Shown: positions 27,150 through 36,217, counted from the stretch's first letter. The stretch: DNA of 64,000 nt from Streptomyces zhihengii (GCF_016919245.1 NZ_JAFEJA010000001.1:1550001-1614000), one strand, 5' to 3'. Translations and numbers: made by a program. Notes: a model not told the origin generated them from the letters alone.

Positions 27150-27995
27150 GTGGGCGGAGCCGGTGAAGCGGTGGAGATGCGGACGGCGCTGCTGCGGCTG
27201 CGGCGCTCGACCGGGCTGCCCGTCGCGTTCGGCGGTCTGCTGGACGGCGGCGGGCCGCTGCGCATCGCGGAGCTGACGGGCGCGGCCACGGGCGCGCTGC
27301 GGGGACTGGCGATCCGCAGCGGCAACGGGCTCGGCGGCCGGTCGATGGCGCTGTCCCGGCCGTGCGCGGTGACGGACTACCCGCAGGCCCGCCACATCAG
27401 CCACGAGTACGACGCGGCCGTGGCGGCCGAGGGGCTGCGGTCCGTGGTCGCCGTGCCGGTCGTCGTGGGCCGCGCCGTGCGGGGCGTCCTGTACGGGGCG
27501 CTGCGGCAACCGCTGGCGCTCGGCGACCGGGTGCTCGACGCGGCGGTGGCGGCGGCCCGGGACGTGGAGCAGGCGCTCGCCGTCCGGGACGGCGCCGAGG
27601 CCGCGATCGCCGTGGTCAGGGAGCCGGCGGGTGGTGAGGCTGCGGGCGGTGAGCCGGGCGCGTGGGAGGCGGTCCGCGCGGCCCACGGCGACCTGCGGGC
27701 ACTCGCTCCCCGGATCGCCGATCCGCTGCTGCGCGAGGAACTGCTGGAGGTGTGCGCCCGGCTGGCCGGGGCGGGCGGCGGACGGCCCGCGGGGCCTGCC
27801 GTCGCCCTGGCGCCGCGCGAGCTGGACGTGCTGAGCTGTGTGGCGGGCGGCGCGACCAACGCGTCCGCCGCCGCCCGGCTGGGGCTGCGGCAGGAGACGG
27901 TGAAGAGCTATCTGCGCTCGGCGATGCGCAAGCTGGGGGTGCGCACCCGGCTGGAGGCCGTGACGGCGGCGCGCCGGGCGGGGCTGCTGCCGTAG
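27150..27995 (+). CDS. GAF-LuxR family transcriptional regulator
   Basis: The 281-residue protein has an N-terminal GAF-like sensor (about residues 15-145: GLPVAFGGLL, GLGGRSMALSRPCAVTDY, SVVAVPVVVGRAVRGVLYG) and a C-terminal LuxR helix-turn-helix (about 210-275: LAPRELDVLSCVAGGATNASAAARLGLRQETVKSYLRSAMRKLGV). The GTG at 27150 is preferred because GGGAGG lies nine bases upstream; another in-frame GTG is at 27111. It is divergent from the two-ligase operon with only a short gap, so it likely responds to a fatty or aromatic acid and controls those ligases. Confidence 0.82.
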   Translation: MGGAGEAVEMRTALLRLRRSTGLPVAFGGLLDGGGPLRIAELTGAATGALRGLAIRSGNGLGGRSMALSRPCAVTDYPQARHISHEYDAAVAAEGLRSVVAVPVVVGRAVRGVLYGALRQPLALGDRVLDAAVAAARDVEQALAVRDGAEAAIAVVREPAGGEAAGGEPGAWEAVRAAHGDLRALAPRIADPLLREELLEVCARLAGAGGGRPAGPAVALAPRELDVLSCVAGGATNASAAARLGLRQETVKSYLRSAMRKLGVRTRLEAVTAARRAGLLP

Positions 27996-28129
27996 GGCGG
28001 CGCGGGACGGCTGCGGCGCGGCGGCCGCCGGCTCGGCGGGGTCCGGCGCGGGGCGGCGCGCGGCCGTCGGTCGCCGGAACCCGTGGTGCCGTTCGCCGCC
28101 GCGAGGGCGCCGGGCGGCGCCGGGCAGCC

Positions 28130-28157
28130 GGTCACCGGTCACCGGTCACCGGTCACC
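28130..28157. repeat. Four tandem GGTCACC heptamers
   Basis: Exact 7-bp units run from 28130 to 28157 across the stop codon of the TetR gene. Because the unit is seven bases long, copy-number change would alter the protein's C-terminus. Confidence 0.85.
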
Positions 28158-28746
28158 GCAGGATGCGGCGGATCACGACCGCGGCGGCGGCGATGTCGGC
28201 CGGTTCGCCGGTGATCAGTTCGCGGTAGTAGAAGGACTCGCCGACCCGTGTGACGGCATAGGCGAGGGTCGCGGCGTCGGTGTCCTCCGGTTCGCCGATC
28301 TCGGTCCGGATGAGCTGGGTGAGCGTGGAGGTCATCCGGTGCTGCATGACCCCGTCGCGGGAGGTCATGACCTTCAGGGCGGTGTCGGCGTGCTCCGCGA
28401 CGAAGCGCCGCATCGCGGGGAGTCGCGCACTGGTGTGGAGCAGGGCGTGGACGAGTTCGGCGATGCCGTCGGCGCCCCGCCCGCGGCAGCGGGGGTGCAC
28501 GCGGGCGAACTCCTCGGTGGCGATGCTCCAGATCGCCTCGCCGAGCAGCCGGTCGCGGTCCCCGTAGCGCCGGTACAGGGTGGCGCGGCCGATGCCGGCC
28601 TCCTGCGCCAGGGCGCGGGCGTCGATCCACCCGTCGCGCCGGAACATCGCGACGGCGGCGCGCAGTACGGGGTCGTCCGGGGAGAGCGGCGCCGGGGGCT
28701 CCGGCGGTGCCTGGGGGGCCGGCGACGCTTGCGAGGGAGACATCAT
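28153..28746 (-). CDS. TetR family regulator
   Basis: The 197-residue protein has a Pro/Ala-rich N-terminal leader of about 25 residues, then a TetR helix-turn-helix (VLRAAVAMFRRDGWIDARALAQEAGIGRATLYRRYGDRDRLLGEAIW) and an all-helical ligand domain (QsdR-like). Two ATG codons in tandem begin the gene. It is divergent from the DUF1295 gene, and the gap between them holds a TGTCTCA-based palindrome, so autoregulation and control of that neighbour are likely. The inducer is unknown. Confidence 0.87.
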   Translation of the reverse strand: MMSPSQASPAPQAPPEPPAPLSPDDPVLRAAVAMFRRDGWIDARALAQEAGIGRATLYRRYGDRDRLLGEAIWSIATEEFARVHPRCRGRGADGIAELVHALLHTSARLPAMRRFVAEHADTALKVMTSRDGVMQHRMTSTLTQLIRTEIGEPEDTDAATLAYAVTRVGESFYYRELITGEPADIAAAAVVIRRILR

Positions 28747-28754
28747 GACCCTAG

Positions 28755-28797
28755 TGTCTCACCTGAGACACTCCAAGCATGGTGTCTCAGGTGAAAG
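28755..28797. promoter_or_regulatory. TetR operator region
   Basis: TGTCTCACCTGAGACA (28755-28770) has 7-base arms TGTCTCA/TGAGACA around CC. A second, half-degenerate copy TGTCTCAGGTGA begins at 28783. Both lie between the TetR gene and the DUF1295 gene. Confidence 0.7.
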
Positions 28798-28805
28798 GAG
28801 TGCCT

Positions 28806-29771
28806 GTGGCCGTCCTGAAGCGAGCCGCGCCGTTCATGGTCTACGCAGTGGTGTTCGCCGCCCTCGCGTCCCGGAGCGATGTCGCGGTCTTCGCCGTCGT
28901 CAACCTGGCGGTTCAGCTCGCCGTGTTCGCGGTGGCCGCGTGCGTGCCCGCCCACCGGACCGGGTTCATGTCGTACGTGGACGTCGCCTGGCCGTGGGGC
29001 CTCGCGGCGCTCGGGGTCCAGGTCCTGCTCTTCGGCGACCTCACCTCCCCCGCGACCGTCGCGGTCGGAGCGGTCTATCTGCTGATGGGACTGCGCATGG
29101 GCGCGTGGGCCCTCCGCTTCATGGTGATCGCCCGGCTGCCCGCCGAACTGCCCCGCTACCGCTACCAGCGGCGCCGGTGGGAACGGGACGGCTTCCGCAG
29201 CGAGAGGCTGTCGCTCCAGGTCGAGATCATGGTGCAGTGCGGGGCCAACGCGTCGGTGCTGGCGATCCCCGCCCTCCTCGCCACCACGCCGTCGGCGTCC
29301 CTCGGAGCCGTGGGCCTGGCCGCCGTCGCCCTGTGGGCGGCGTTCTTCGCACTGGAGTCCGCGGCCGACCGGCAGAAGGCGCGGTTCGCCGCGCGGTGCC
29401 GGCGCGAGGGGGTGCGCCGCACCTGCGACACCGGCCTGTGGCGCCACAGCCGCCACCCCAACTACTTCGGTCAGTGGATGCAGTGGAACAGCCTGATCCT
29501 GCTGTCCCTCCCCACCGCGGCGGGCCAGTGGTCCGACGCGCCCGCAGCGCTCGGCGTACTCACCCTCGGGGGCCTGGTCTGGATCTCCTGGACGATGTAC
29601 CACACGCTCGTCCACTACACGGGCGCCGTGCCCGCGGAGCACTTCAGCAGCCGCAGGCGCCCGGACTACGCGCACTACCAGCGCACGACCAACCGGTTCT
29701 TCCCCGGGCCCCGGCGACCGCTCGGCGACGGGGAGACCACACCCGGGACAGGAGCCGTCCGCGGCGCGTAG
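28806..29771 (+). CDS. DUF1295 membrane protein (steroid 5-alpha-reductase C-terminal-like)
   Basis: This 321-residue protein of about six membrane spans matches the DUF1295 family, related to the C-terminal domain of steroid 5-alpha reductases and isoprenylcysteine methyltransferases. The signature LWRHSRHPNYFGQWMQWNSL (about residues 211-230) and the late DYAHYQRTTNRFFPG are visible. The GTG at 28806 is chosen because AAAGGAG ends five bases before it; an upstream in-frame ATG at 28779 lies inside the operator. Probably an NADPH-dependent lipid-modifying enzyme repressed by the neighbouring TetR protein; substrate unknown. Confidence 0.82.
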   Translation: MAVLKRAAPFMVYAVVFAALASRSDVAVFAVVNLAVQLAVFAVAACVPAHRTGFMSYVDVAWPWGLAALGVQVLLFGDLTSPATVAVGAVYLLMGLRMGAWALRFMVIARLPAELPRYRYQRRRWERDGFRSERLSLQVEIMVQCGANASVLAIPALLATTPSASLGAVGLAAVALWAAFFALESAADRQKARFAARCRREGVRRTCDTGLWRHSRHPNYFGQWMQWNSLILLSLPTAAGQWSDAPAALGVLTLGGLVWISWTMYHTLVHYTGAVPAEHFSSRRRPDYAHYQRTTNRFFPGPRRPLGDGETTPGTGAVRGA

Positions 29772-29867
29772 CGGAGGAAACGGCGGACCGGCCCCCGCCC
29801 GTCCCGCGCCGCCCCGCCCCGCGCACCGCGCGGGCGGCCAGGGGCCGGGCGGTCAGGGGTTGGGCGG

Positions 29868-30404
29868 TCAGGGGTTGGGCGGTGTCACCGAGACGATGAA
29901 CTCGACGGTCTCCGGGGTCTCGTTGCGGTACCGGTGCGCCTGACGCCCGTCGAACGTGATCGCCTCGCCCACCACCACCGTGCGGCTCTCGCCGCCGAGT
30001 TCGACCGTGAGCGTCCCCGTGAGCACGAAGGCGCATTCCAGCGAGGGGTGCGCCCACAGCTCGTCGGACGTCGACTCCCCCGGCGCGAGGACCCCTCGCA
30101 GGACCTCCATCTGCCCGTTGCTCGGCGTCAGACGCTCGTAGCGGAGCCGGCCGCGCGGCCCGGTGATGGTGGAGCGCTCGCCGGGGCGGCTCACCCACAC
30201 CGGCGGGCTGTGCTGGTCGTCGAAGAGCGAGGAGACGGACTCGCCGAAGAACGCGGCGAGGCTCCGCAGCGTGGCCAGACTCGGCTCCGTCACACCTCGT
30301 TCGATCTGACTGAGCAACGTCGCCGACACACCCGTCTCGGCGGCCAGAGCCCGCAGGCTCAGTCCGCGGGTGGTCCGAAGCATCCGCAGTTGCTGACTGA
30401 TCAT
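29868..30404 (-). CDS. XRE family regulator with cupin sensor domain
   Basis: The 178-residue protein has an N-terminal XRE helix-turn-helix (LRMLRTTRGLSLRALAAETGVSATLLSQIERG, SLATLRSLAAFF) and a C-terminal cupin (GVLAPGESTSDELWAHPSLECAFVLTGTLTVELGG...AHRYRNETPETVEFIVSV). This layout is common in regulators of amine or amino-acid catabolism such as PuuR. It is divergent from the MHS transporter operon, and two copies of a 19-bp site lie in the shared gap. GAGGGG precedes the ATG at 30404. It probably senses a substrate of that operon. Confidence 0.87.
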   Translation of the reverse strand: MISQQLRMLRTTRGLSLRALAAETGVSATLLSQIERGVTEPSLATLRSLAAFFGESVSSLFDDQHSPPVWVSRPGERSTITGPRGRLRYERLTPSNGQMEVLRGVLAPGESTSDELWAHPSLECAFVLTGTLTVELGGESRTVVVGEAITFDGRQAHRYRNETPETVEFIVSVTPPNP

Positions 30405-30413
30405 GCGCCCCTC

Positions 30414-30496
30414 GTAAAGCCTCACTGCACACACTGCGTGTAGCACTGCATGTCATTGTTATCTAAACCAGAGCTTTGTAAAGCTTGACTGCACAC
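30414..30496. promoter_or_regulatory. Two 19-bp direct repeats in the XRE/MFS divergent region
   Basis: GTAAAGCCTCACTGCACAC (30414-30432) and GTAAAGCTTGACTGCACAC (30478-30496) differ at three bases. The first abuts the XRE ribosome site. The second covers TTGACT (30485-30490), a -35 element paired with TAGCGT (30509-30514) 18 bases on, ahead of the transporter gene. They are likely binding sites of the XRE-cupin protein. Confidence 0.7.
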
Positions 30497-30609
30497 TGGT
30501 GCTCGACTTAGCGTCCGGATGACGGGCTGAGCGAGGGACGAGCCGCACGACGAGCTCCTGCCGCCCCCGTCCCCACCGAGCGTTCCACCAGCTGGCTAGG
30601 AGTCTACGT

Positions 30610-31959
30610 ATGGCTGTTCCCGCGGAAATCGAACCCTCCGACGGCCGATCCCTGCGCCGGGTCGTGGTGTCGAGCTCCGTCGGCACCGCGATGGAGTGGT
30701 ACGACTACTTCCTGTACGTGGCCGGCGGCACCCTGCTGTTCGACAAGCTCTTCTTCCCGCAGCTCAGCCCCGCCGTCGGAACGATCGCCGCACTCGGCAC
30801 GCTCGCGGTCGGCTCGCTGAGCAAGCCGCTGGGCGGCCTGATCTTCGGCCATCTCGGCGACCGGCTCGGCAGGAAGACCACCCTGGTGCTCACTCTGGTG
30901 CTCATGGGGGCGGCGACCACACTGGTCGGCCTGCTGCCCACCGCCGCGACCATCGGCATCTGGGCGCCGGTGCTGCTGATCGTGCTCCGCTTCGTCCAGG
31001 GTCTGGCCGCCGGCGGCGAATGGGGCGGCTCGGTACTCCTCGTGGCCGAGCACACCCCGGCGCACCGCCGCGGCTTCTACACCAGCATGACGCAGTCGGG
31101 GATCGCCCTCGGATTCCTCGCCGCGACCGGCATATTCGCCCTGTTCTCGGGCGTGCTGACCCAGCAGCAGTTCGAGAGCTGGGGCTGGCGCGTCCCCTTC
31201 CTGCTCAGCGTCTTCCTGGTGGCCCTCGGCCTCTACATGCGGCTCAGGATCGGCGAGAGCCCCGAGTTCGCCGCCCTCCGGGAGGAGGGCAAGGCCGCCC
31301 GCGCCCCGATCGCCGAGGTGCTGCGCGACCACCGCAAGAGCTCCCTGGTCACCATCGGCGCCCGCCTCGGCGAGTCGGGATTCTCCTCGCTCGTGCAGCT
31401 CGCCGTCCTCGTCTACGGCGTCGACGTGCTCGGCATCAGCCCGACCGTGGCCCTGCTGGCGCTGATGACCGGCTTCGGGGTCGAGATGGTGACCATGGTC
31501 GCGTTCGGACGGCTCAGCGACCGCGTCGGCCGCAGGCCCGTGTACATGGCGGGTGCGGTGGCGGCCGCCCTCATGGCCTTCCCCCTCGTCTGGATGCTGG
31601 GCACCGAGAACACCCTGTTCGTGTTCCTCGCCGTCGTCCTCGCCTTCGGTGTCGGGCACGCCGGAATGATCGGCGCCGTGCCGAGCTTCTTCACCGAGCT
31701 CTTCCCCGCGAACCTCCGCTACAGCGGGATGTCGGTCAACCTGATCTCCGGCGGCATCACCGCCGTGTTCCCGCTGGCCGTCTCCTCGCTGATCCTGCTC
31801 GCCGGCGGATCGCTCTGGCCCCTGGCCGGACTCCTCGCCGTGATCGCCCTCGTCGGTCTGCTCTCCACCTACTGGGCCGACGAGACCCACCACCCCGCAC
31901 CCACCGCCGTCCCCGGGCCGGAGCGGGCCCCGGCCGTGGCAGCCGGCCCCGCGGACTGA
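30610..31959 (+). CDS. MHS-type MFS transporter
   Basis: This 449-residue, twelve-span transporter is of the metabolite:proton symporter (ProP/ShiA/KgtP) subfamily. It has the N-terminal SSVGTAMEWYDYFLY, GHLGDRLGRKTTLVLTL in loop 2-3, FVQGLAAGGEWGGSVLLVAEHTPAHRRGFY with the family's GGEWGG, and GRLSDRVGRRPVYMAG in loop 8-9. The ATG follows TAGGAG. It is the first gene of the operon with the amidohydrolase and amine dehydrogenase and probably brings in their substrate, an amino acid, betaine or opine-like compound. Confidence 0.9.
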   Translation: MAVPAEIEPSDGRSLRRVVVSSSVGTAMEWYDYFLYVAGGTLLFDKLFFPQLSPAVGTIAALGTLAVGSLSKPLGGLIFGHLGDRLGRKTTLVLTLVLMGAATTLVGLLPTAATIGIWAPVLLIVLRFVQGLAAGGEWGGSVLLVAEHTPAHRRGFYTSMTQSGIALGFLAATGIFALFSGVLTQQQFESWGWRVPFLLSVFLVALGLYMRLRIGESPEFAALREEGKAARAPIAEVLRDHRKSSLVTIGARLGESGFSSLVQLAVLVYGVDVLGISPTVALLALMTGFGVEMVTMVAFGRLSDRVGRRPVYMAGAVAAALMAFPLVWMLGTENTLFVFLAVVLAFGVGHAGMIGAVPSFFTELFPANLRYSGMSVNLISGGITAVFPLAVSSLILLAGGSLWPLAGLLAVIALVGLLSTYWADETHHPAPTAVPGPERAPAVAAGPAD

Positions 31960-32063
31960 GCCGGAGCCGGGCTCGGCCGCACCGCGGCACGGCACACACC
32001 GCGCCCACCCCACACAGGACCGCGCACCGCGCGCAACACCGCACACCGCACGGGAGAACCGAC

Positions 32064-33287
32064 ATGCACGCACAGCCGAACGACCTGGTGATCGCCGGGG
32101 CACGTGTCTTCGACGGCACCTCGGACCACGCTCCGCAGCAGCAGGCCATCTGGGTCAGCGGGGACCGCATCCGACGGGTGGGCCCCGTCGACGAGGTCCT
32201 GCGCGAGGCGTCCGCCGCCGACCCGCGGATCATCGACGCGCCCGACGCCACCGTGCTCCCCGGGCTGATCAACATGCACGTCCATCTGGACCTCGCCCTC
32301 CCCGGCGACCTGGCCCGCGTGGCCATGCTCAGCGACCCCGAACTCGCCCTGCACATGGCGGAGGAGGCACGCCTCACCCTCCTCGCCGGCGTCACCACCG
32401 TGCGCCTGACCGGCACCTACGGGCACCTCGACTTCGCGCTCCGCAACTCGATCGAGAGCGGCCGCACCCTCGGACCGCGGATCCGCACGGCCGGTCAGCT
32501 CGTCTGCTCCACCGGCGGTCACGGGTGGCAGCGCAGCCGCGAGGCCGACGGCCCCGCCGGCTTCGCGAGCGCGGTCCGCGAACAGATCAAGCACGGGGCC
32601 GACTTCATCAAGCTCGCCGTGTCCGGCGGCATGGCCGGAGAGCACGAGAAGGTGACGACCTCGCAGCTCCGTGACGACGAACTCGACGCCGTGCTCGAGG
32701 TCGCGCACGCCTGGGGACGCAAGGTGACGGCCCACGCCGGCCCCGCCGGACCCACCGTCGAGGCCGTCCGCCGCGGCCTCGACTGCGTCGAGCACGGCTA
32801 CGAACTGACCGACGAGCTGTGCCGGCTGATGGTCGAGCGCGATGTCACCTACGTGCCCACCATCACCGTCACCCGGTGCAGGGAGTTCTTCCAGCGGCAC
32901 AACATGCCCGTCTGGATGCAGGACCGCGCGCTCGCCTGGGGGGACCGCCACTGGGAGAGCCTGGAGAACGCCGTCCGTCACGGCGTCACCATCGCCCTGG
33001 GCAGCGACATGCCGCCGCACGCCGAGTTCGACGGCACCTCGGCGACCGTGCGCGAACTCGAGTTCATGGTGGAGGCGGGGATGACCCCGCACGCCGCCCT
33101 CGTCGCCGCCACCTCGGCCGGCGCCCGCTGGCTGGACATGGACGGCGAGATCGGATGCGTCCGCGAAGGCGCCCTCGCCGACCTCGTCCTGGTGGCGGGC
33201 GACCCGCTCCGGGACATCTCCGCGATGCGCGACCTGCGCATGGTGGTCAAGGGGGGCCGCACGGTCCTCGACCGGCGGACGCGATGA
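32064..33287 (+). CDS. Metal-dependent amidohydrolase family protein
   Basis: The 407-residue protein has the amidohydrolase TIM barrel of the imidazolonepropionase/Xaa-Pro dipeptidase-like group. The first metal pair is NMHVHLDL (about residues 71-78), HGADFIKLAVSGG carries the bridging lysine, KVTAHAGPAGP the third histidine, DCVEHGYELT the fourth, and IALGSDMPPHAEF the catalytic aspartate. Its place in the operon suggests it releases an amine or imino acid for the downstream dehydrogenase. The gap of 104 bases after the transporter is not recognisably regulatory. Substrate unknown. Confidence 0.85.
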   Translation: MHAQPNDLVIAGARVFDGTSDHAPQQQAIWVSGDRIRRVGPVDEVLREASAADPRIIDAPDATVLPGLINMHVHLDLALPGDLARVAMLSDPELALHMAEEARLTLLAGVTTVRLTGTYGHLDFALRNSIESGRTLGPRIRTAGQLVCSTGGHGWQRSREADGPAGFASAVREQIKHGADFIKLAVSGGMAGEHEKVTTSQLRDDELDAVLEVAHAWGRKVTAHAGPAGPTVEAVRRGLDCVEHGYELTDELCRLMVERDVTYVPTITVTRCREFFQRHNMPVWMQDRALAWGDRHWESLENAVRHGVTIALGSDMPPHAEFDGTSATVRELEFMVEAGMTPHAALVAATSAGARWLDMDGEIGCVREGALADLVLVAGDPLRDISAMRDLRMVVKGGRTVLDRRTR

Positions 33288-33330
33288 CCGCCCCGGCCCG
33301 CCCCCTCCCCTGCGACCCGAAGGACCACGG

Positions 33331-33783
33331 ATGACCGACGTACACGCCGAAGGGCACGTGCGCGCCCTGATAGGGGACCTCTACGCGGCGCTCGGCGACT
33401 GGGACGCGTTCGCCCGCCGGCTCGACCCGCGGGTCACCGTCTGGGAGAGCGACGCGGACGGGATGCTGCACGGCACCGGCCAGGTCGACGCCCTGCGCAC
33501 ACGGCGCCGGGCCGGCCTCACCGCCGCCACCGTGCCGCTCTCCGTGACCCCGGAGGACCTGCTCGTCGACACCTGGCAGGACGGCGCCGTCGCCCGCTAC
33601 GTGCTGCGCGCGGCCTATCCGGGACACCTGTCCGACCAGTGCTACCGGGTGACCGACGTGCTGCGCCGCTCGGACGCCGGCTGGCACATCGTGCATCACC
33701 ACTCCGAGGCGCTGCCGCGGGAGCCCGCCGCCGCCGCGGGGCCGCGGAGCACCGGTGGGACGACACCTCCGCAGGCGCGGTGA
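33331..33783 (+). CDS. SnoaL-like/NTF2 fold protein
   Basis: The 150-residue protein has the cone-shaped NTF2 fold pattern: an N-terminal helix pair (HVRALIGDLYAALGDWDAFARRLDPRVTVWES), central strands with LHGTGQVDALRTRRRAGL, and YRVTDVLRRSDAGWHIVHHHSEALP near residues 105-125. Such proteins act as isomerases, hydratases or ligand binders. No catalytic residues can be assigned. The tail is Pro/Ala-rich. It is 43 bases after the amidohydrolase and 10 bases before the DapA-like gene, firmly inside the operon. Confidence 0.75.
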   Translation: MTDVHAEGHVRALIGDLYAALGDWDAFARRLDPRVTVWESDADGMLHGTGQVDALRTRRRAGLTAATVPLSVTPEDLLVDTWQDGAVARYVLRAAYPGHLSDQCYRVTDVLRRSDAGWHIVHHHSEALPREPAAAAGPRSTGGTTPPQAR

Positions 33784-33793
33784 GGGAGCAGCC

Positions 33794-34732
33794 ATGGATC
33801 GCGACACCGTCACCTGGCGCGGGTACATACCCGCGGTCACCACACCGTTCACCCGCCACGGCGCCCTGGACACCGGGGCCCTGCACGCCCAGTTGGCGTG
33901 GCTCGTCGACGAGGGCGTCCACGGAGCGATCCTGGCGGGCACGAGCGGTGAGTGGTTCTCGATGTCGGCCGGGGAGCGGGCCGAGCTGTTCACCGCGGGC
34001 GCGCGGCACCGGAGCGCGGCGTTCCCCGTCATCGGGGCCTGCAACGCCTTCACCCCCGGGGAGGCCGTCGCGCACGCCCGCGCGGCACAGGCCGCAGGAC
34101 TCGACGGCATCCTCCTCACCCCACCGCCCTACGTGGTGCCCAACCGCGCCGAGATCGTGGCCTTCTACCGGGCCGTCAGCGACGCGACCGACATCCCCCT
34201 CACGGTCTACAACTGGCCCCGGGGCTGCGTCGTGGACATGGACACCGACCTGCTGAGCGAGCTCGCCGACCTGGAGAACGTGGTCGCGGTCAAGAACTCG
34301 ACGGGCGACTTCTCCCGGTTCCTGGAGGCGATGTACGCCCTGGAGGGCCGTGTGCGGTACTTCGGACTGCCCACCGACGGCCTCGGCGCCGACCTCGCGC
34401 TGCTCGGCCACGGGGACGGGCTGATGGGCACGGGCGGTGTCCTCGGCCGGGACCACCCGGGCTTCTGGGACGCGATCGACCGGGGCGACCGGGAGCGCGC
34501 CCTCGAACTGGGCCGCCGGGACCGCGTCCTGATGCGGGAGTGGTTCCGGCCCGACTACGGGGCCCGGTTCGGCAACCAGCAGGCCGTCATCAAGACCGCG
34601 CTGAGGCTGCGCGGCGTCCCGGCCGGATTCGTCCGGGCACCGCTGCTCGACCTCGCCCCGCACGAGACCGCCCGCGTGGAGGCGACCCTGCGCGGCCTCG
34701 GCGTCGAGACCGTGCCCCTGCGCGATGAGTGA
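33794..34732 (+). CDS. DapA family (dihydrodipicolinate synthase-like) lyase/deaminase
   Basis: This 312-residue class I aldolase-fold enzyme has the Schiff-base lysine in VVAVKNSTGD (about residue 165) and the catalytic tyrosine in LTVYNWPRG (about 139). The substrate-binding GTSGEWFSM replaces the GTTGE of true DapA. DapA relatives next to FAD amine dehydrogenases include the deaminase that acts on pyrroline-4-hydroxy-2-carboxylate in hydroxyproline breakdown, which I consider possible here. The ATG follows GAGGGAGC. Its 3' end overlaps the next gene by eight bases. Confidence 0.82.
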   Translation: MDRDTVTWRGYIPAVTTPFTRHGALDTGALHAQLAWLVDEGVHGAILAGTSGEWFSMSAGERAELFTAGARHRSAAFPVIGACNAFTPGEAVAHARAAQAAGLDGILLTPPPYVVPNRAEIVAFYRAVSDATDIPLTVYNWPRGCVVDMDTDLLSELADLENVVAVKNSTGDFSRFLEAMYALEGRVRYFGLPTDGLGADLALLGHGDGLMGTGGVLGRDHPGFWDAIDRGDRERALELGRRDRVLMREWFRPDYGARFGNQQAVIKTALRLRGVPAGFVRAPLLDLAPHETARVEATLRGLGVETVPLRDE

Positions 34733-35927
34733 GAGGTGCGACCTCGTGGTCGTCGGCGGCGGGCTGCTCGGCTGCCTCACCGCGTGGATCGCCGCCCGGG
34801 ACGGCGCGCGGGTGCTGCTCGCCGACAAGGACCAGGTGAACCAGCACGCCTCCGGCCAGAACGCGGGCAGTCTCCACTTCCAGCTGGAGTACCGGATGGT
34901 CGAGGCCGGCCCCGAGGCCGCCCGCGTCGCCGCCGAGGCGATGCCCCTGCACCTCGACGCCGCGGCCCGGTGGGCGCGGCTGGAGGACGAGATCGGGGAA
35001 CCGCTCGGGGTGCGCCGCGCCGGCGGGCTGATGGTCGCCGAGAACGCGGACCAGGTCCGGACGCTGCGGTTCAAGGCGGAGCTGGAACGCTCCTGGGGGC
35101 TCGACGTCCGCACCCTGGACCGCGCCGAACTCGACGTTCTCGCGCCCTATCTGGCACCAGGGGTCGTCGCCGCCAACCTCAGCCCTCTGGAGGGCAAGGC
35201 GGACGCCAGGACGGCTGCCCCCGCGGCCTGCCGTGCGGCCGTCCGGGCGGGTGCGACGGTACGCACCCGCTGCCGGCTGACCGGTGCCGACCGGGTGCCG
35301 GGCGGCTGGGACCTCACGTTCCGGGAGTCGGACCGCGCGGGACGGACGCAGGACCGCACCGTGCGGACGTCCGCGGTCGTCCTCGCCGCGGGTGTGTGGA
35401 CGACGGGACTCGGCGCGCTGTTCCACGCCGAGCTCCCCACCGTGCCGCTCGCCCTCACCATGACGGTCACGTCCAGGATTCCGCGTTTCCTGCCCCATCT
35501 CGTCCAGCACGCCGGGACGCGGCTGTCCCTCAAGCAGTCGGCCGACGGCACGGTGCTCGTCGGCGGCGGCTGGCCGGCCCGGCTGGCCCGCGACGCCGAC
35601 GGCGCGCCCGCGTTCGACCGCAAGCACCACCTCGTTCCGCGGTCCGTCGCGGGCAACGCCGGTGCCGCCGTGCGCACCGTCCCCGCGCTGGAACGGGTGC
35701 CCGCGCTGCGGATCTGGGTCGGGGCGACCACCGTCGCCCCGGACCAACTGCCCCTCGTCGGACCGGTCGCGGGTGCTCCGGGCGTGTTCGTCGCCACCGG
35801 TGGTTCGGCGTTCACCCTCGGCCCGAGCTTCGCGCACCTGCTGGCCCGCCTCGTCTCGGGCCGCTCGCCCGAGATCGACCTCGCCCCCTACGACCCGGCC
35901 CGCTTCACCGAGAGGAGCACGGTATGA
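34725..35927 (+). CDS. FAD-dependent DAO-type oxidoreductase, dehydrogenase beta subunit
   Basis: The 400-residue D-amino-acid-oxidase-fold flavoprotein begins with the dinucleotide motif VVVGGGLLGCLTAWIAARDGARVLLADK and continues with HASGQNAGSLHFQ, where FAD-binding residues lie. The C-terminal GPVAGAPGVFVATGGSAFTLGPSFAHLLA is the family's second FAD contact. Together with the following ferredoxin-like and BFD-type flavoprotein genes it matches the three-subunit HcnABC/opine/D-hydroxyproline dehydrogenase arrangement. It would be the subunit that oxidises the amine substrate. Confidence 0.87.
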   Translation: MSERCDLVVVGGGLLGCLTAWIAARDGARVLLADKDQVNQHASGQNAGSLHFQLEYRMVEAGPEAARVAAEAMPLHLDAAARWARLEDEIGEPLGVRRAGGLMVAENADQVRTLRFKAELERSWGLDVRTLDRAELDVLAPYLAPGVVAANLSPLEGKADARTAAPAACRAAVRAGATVRTRCRLTGADRVPGGWDLTFRESDRAGRTQDRTVRTSAVVLAAGVWTTGLGALFHAELPTVPLALTMTVTSRIPRFLPHLVQHAGTRLSLKQSADGTVLVGGGWPARLARDADGAPAFDRKHHLVPRSVAGNAGAAVRTVPALERVPALRIWVGATTVAPDQLPLVGPVAGAPGVFVATGGSAFTLGPSFAHLLARLVSGRSPEIDLAPYDPARFTERSTV

Positions 35928-36217
35928 CCCCCGACCCGGCCTGGCGGCCCACCCGGCGGCGGCCCGGCGGCACCCCCGTCACCGTCGTCGTGGACGGGCG
36001 CCCCCTTCCCGCAGCCCCGGGCGACACGGTGGCGGCGGTCATGATGCTGGCGGGCGCCTCCTTCCGGAGGGACCGCGACGGCGGCCCCCGGGCGCCCCTG
36101 TGCAACCTCGGGGCCTGCTTCGAGTGCGCCGCCACCGTCGACGGCCGGCCGCTGACCCGCACCTGTCTCACACCGGTGCGCGAGGGCATGACCGTCGAGA
36201 CGCGGGAGCGGCGATGA
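35924..36217 (+). CDS. (2Fe-2S)-binding small subunit of amine dehydrogenase
   Basis: The 97-residue protein resembles HcnA and the gamma subunit of D-hydroxyproline dehydrogenase. A beta-grasp ferredoxin fold carries CNLGACFECAATVDGRPLTRTC, giving cysteines spaced C-x4-C-x2-C...C for one [2Fe-2S] cluster. It is coupled on both sides by ATGA overlaps to the two flavoprotein genes. It should pass electrons between the two flavoprotein subunits. Confidence 0.87.
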   Translation: MTPDPAWRPTRRRPGGTPVTVVVDGRPLPAAPGDTVAAVMMLAGASFRRDRDGGPRAPLCNLGACFECAATVDGRPLTRTCLTPVREGMTVETRERR

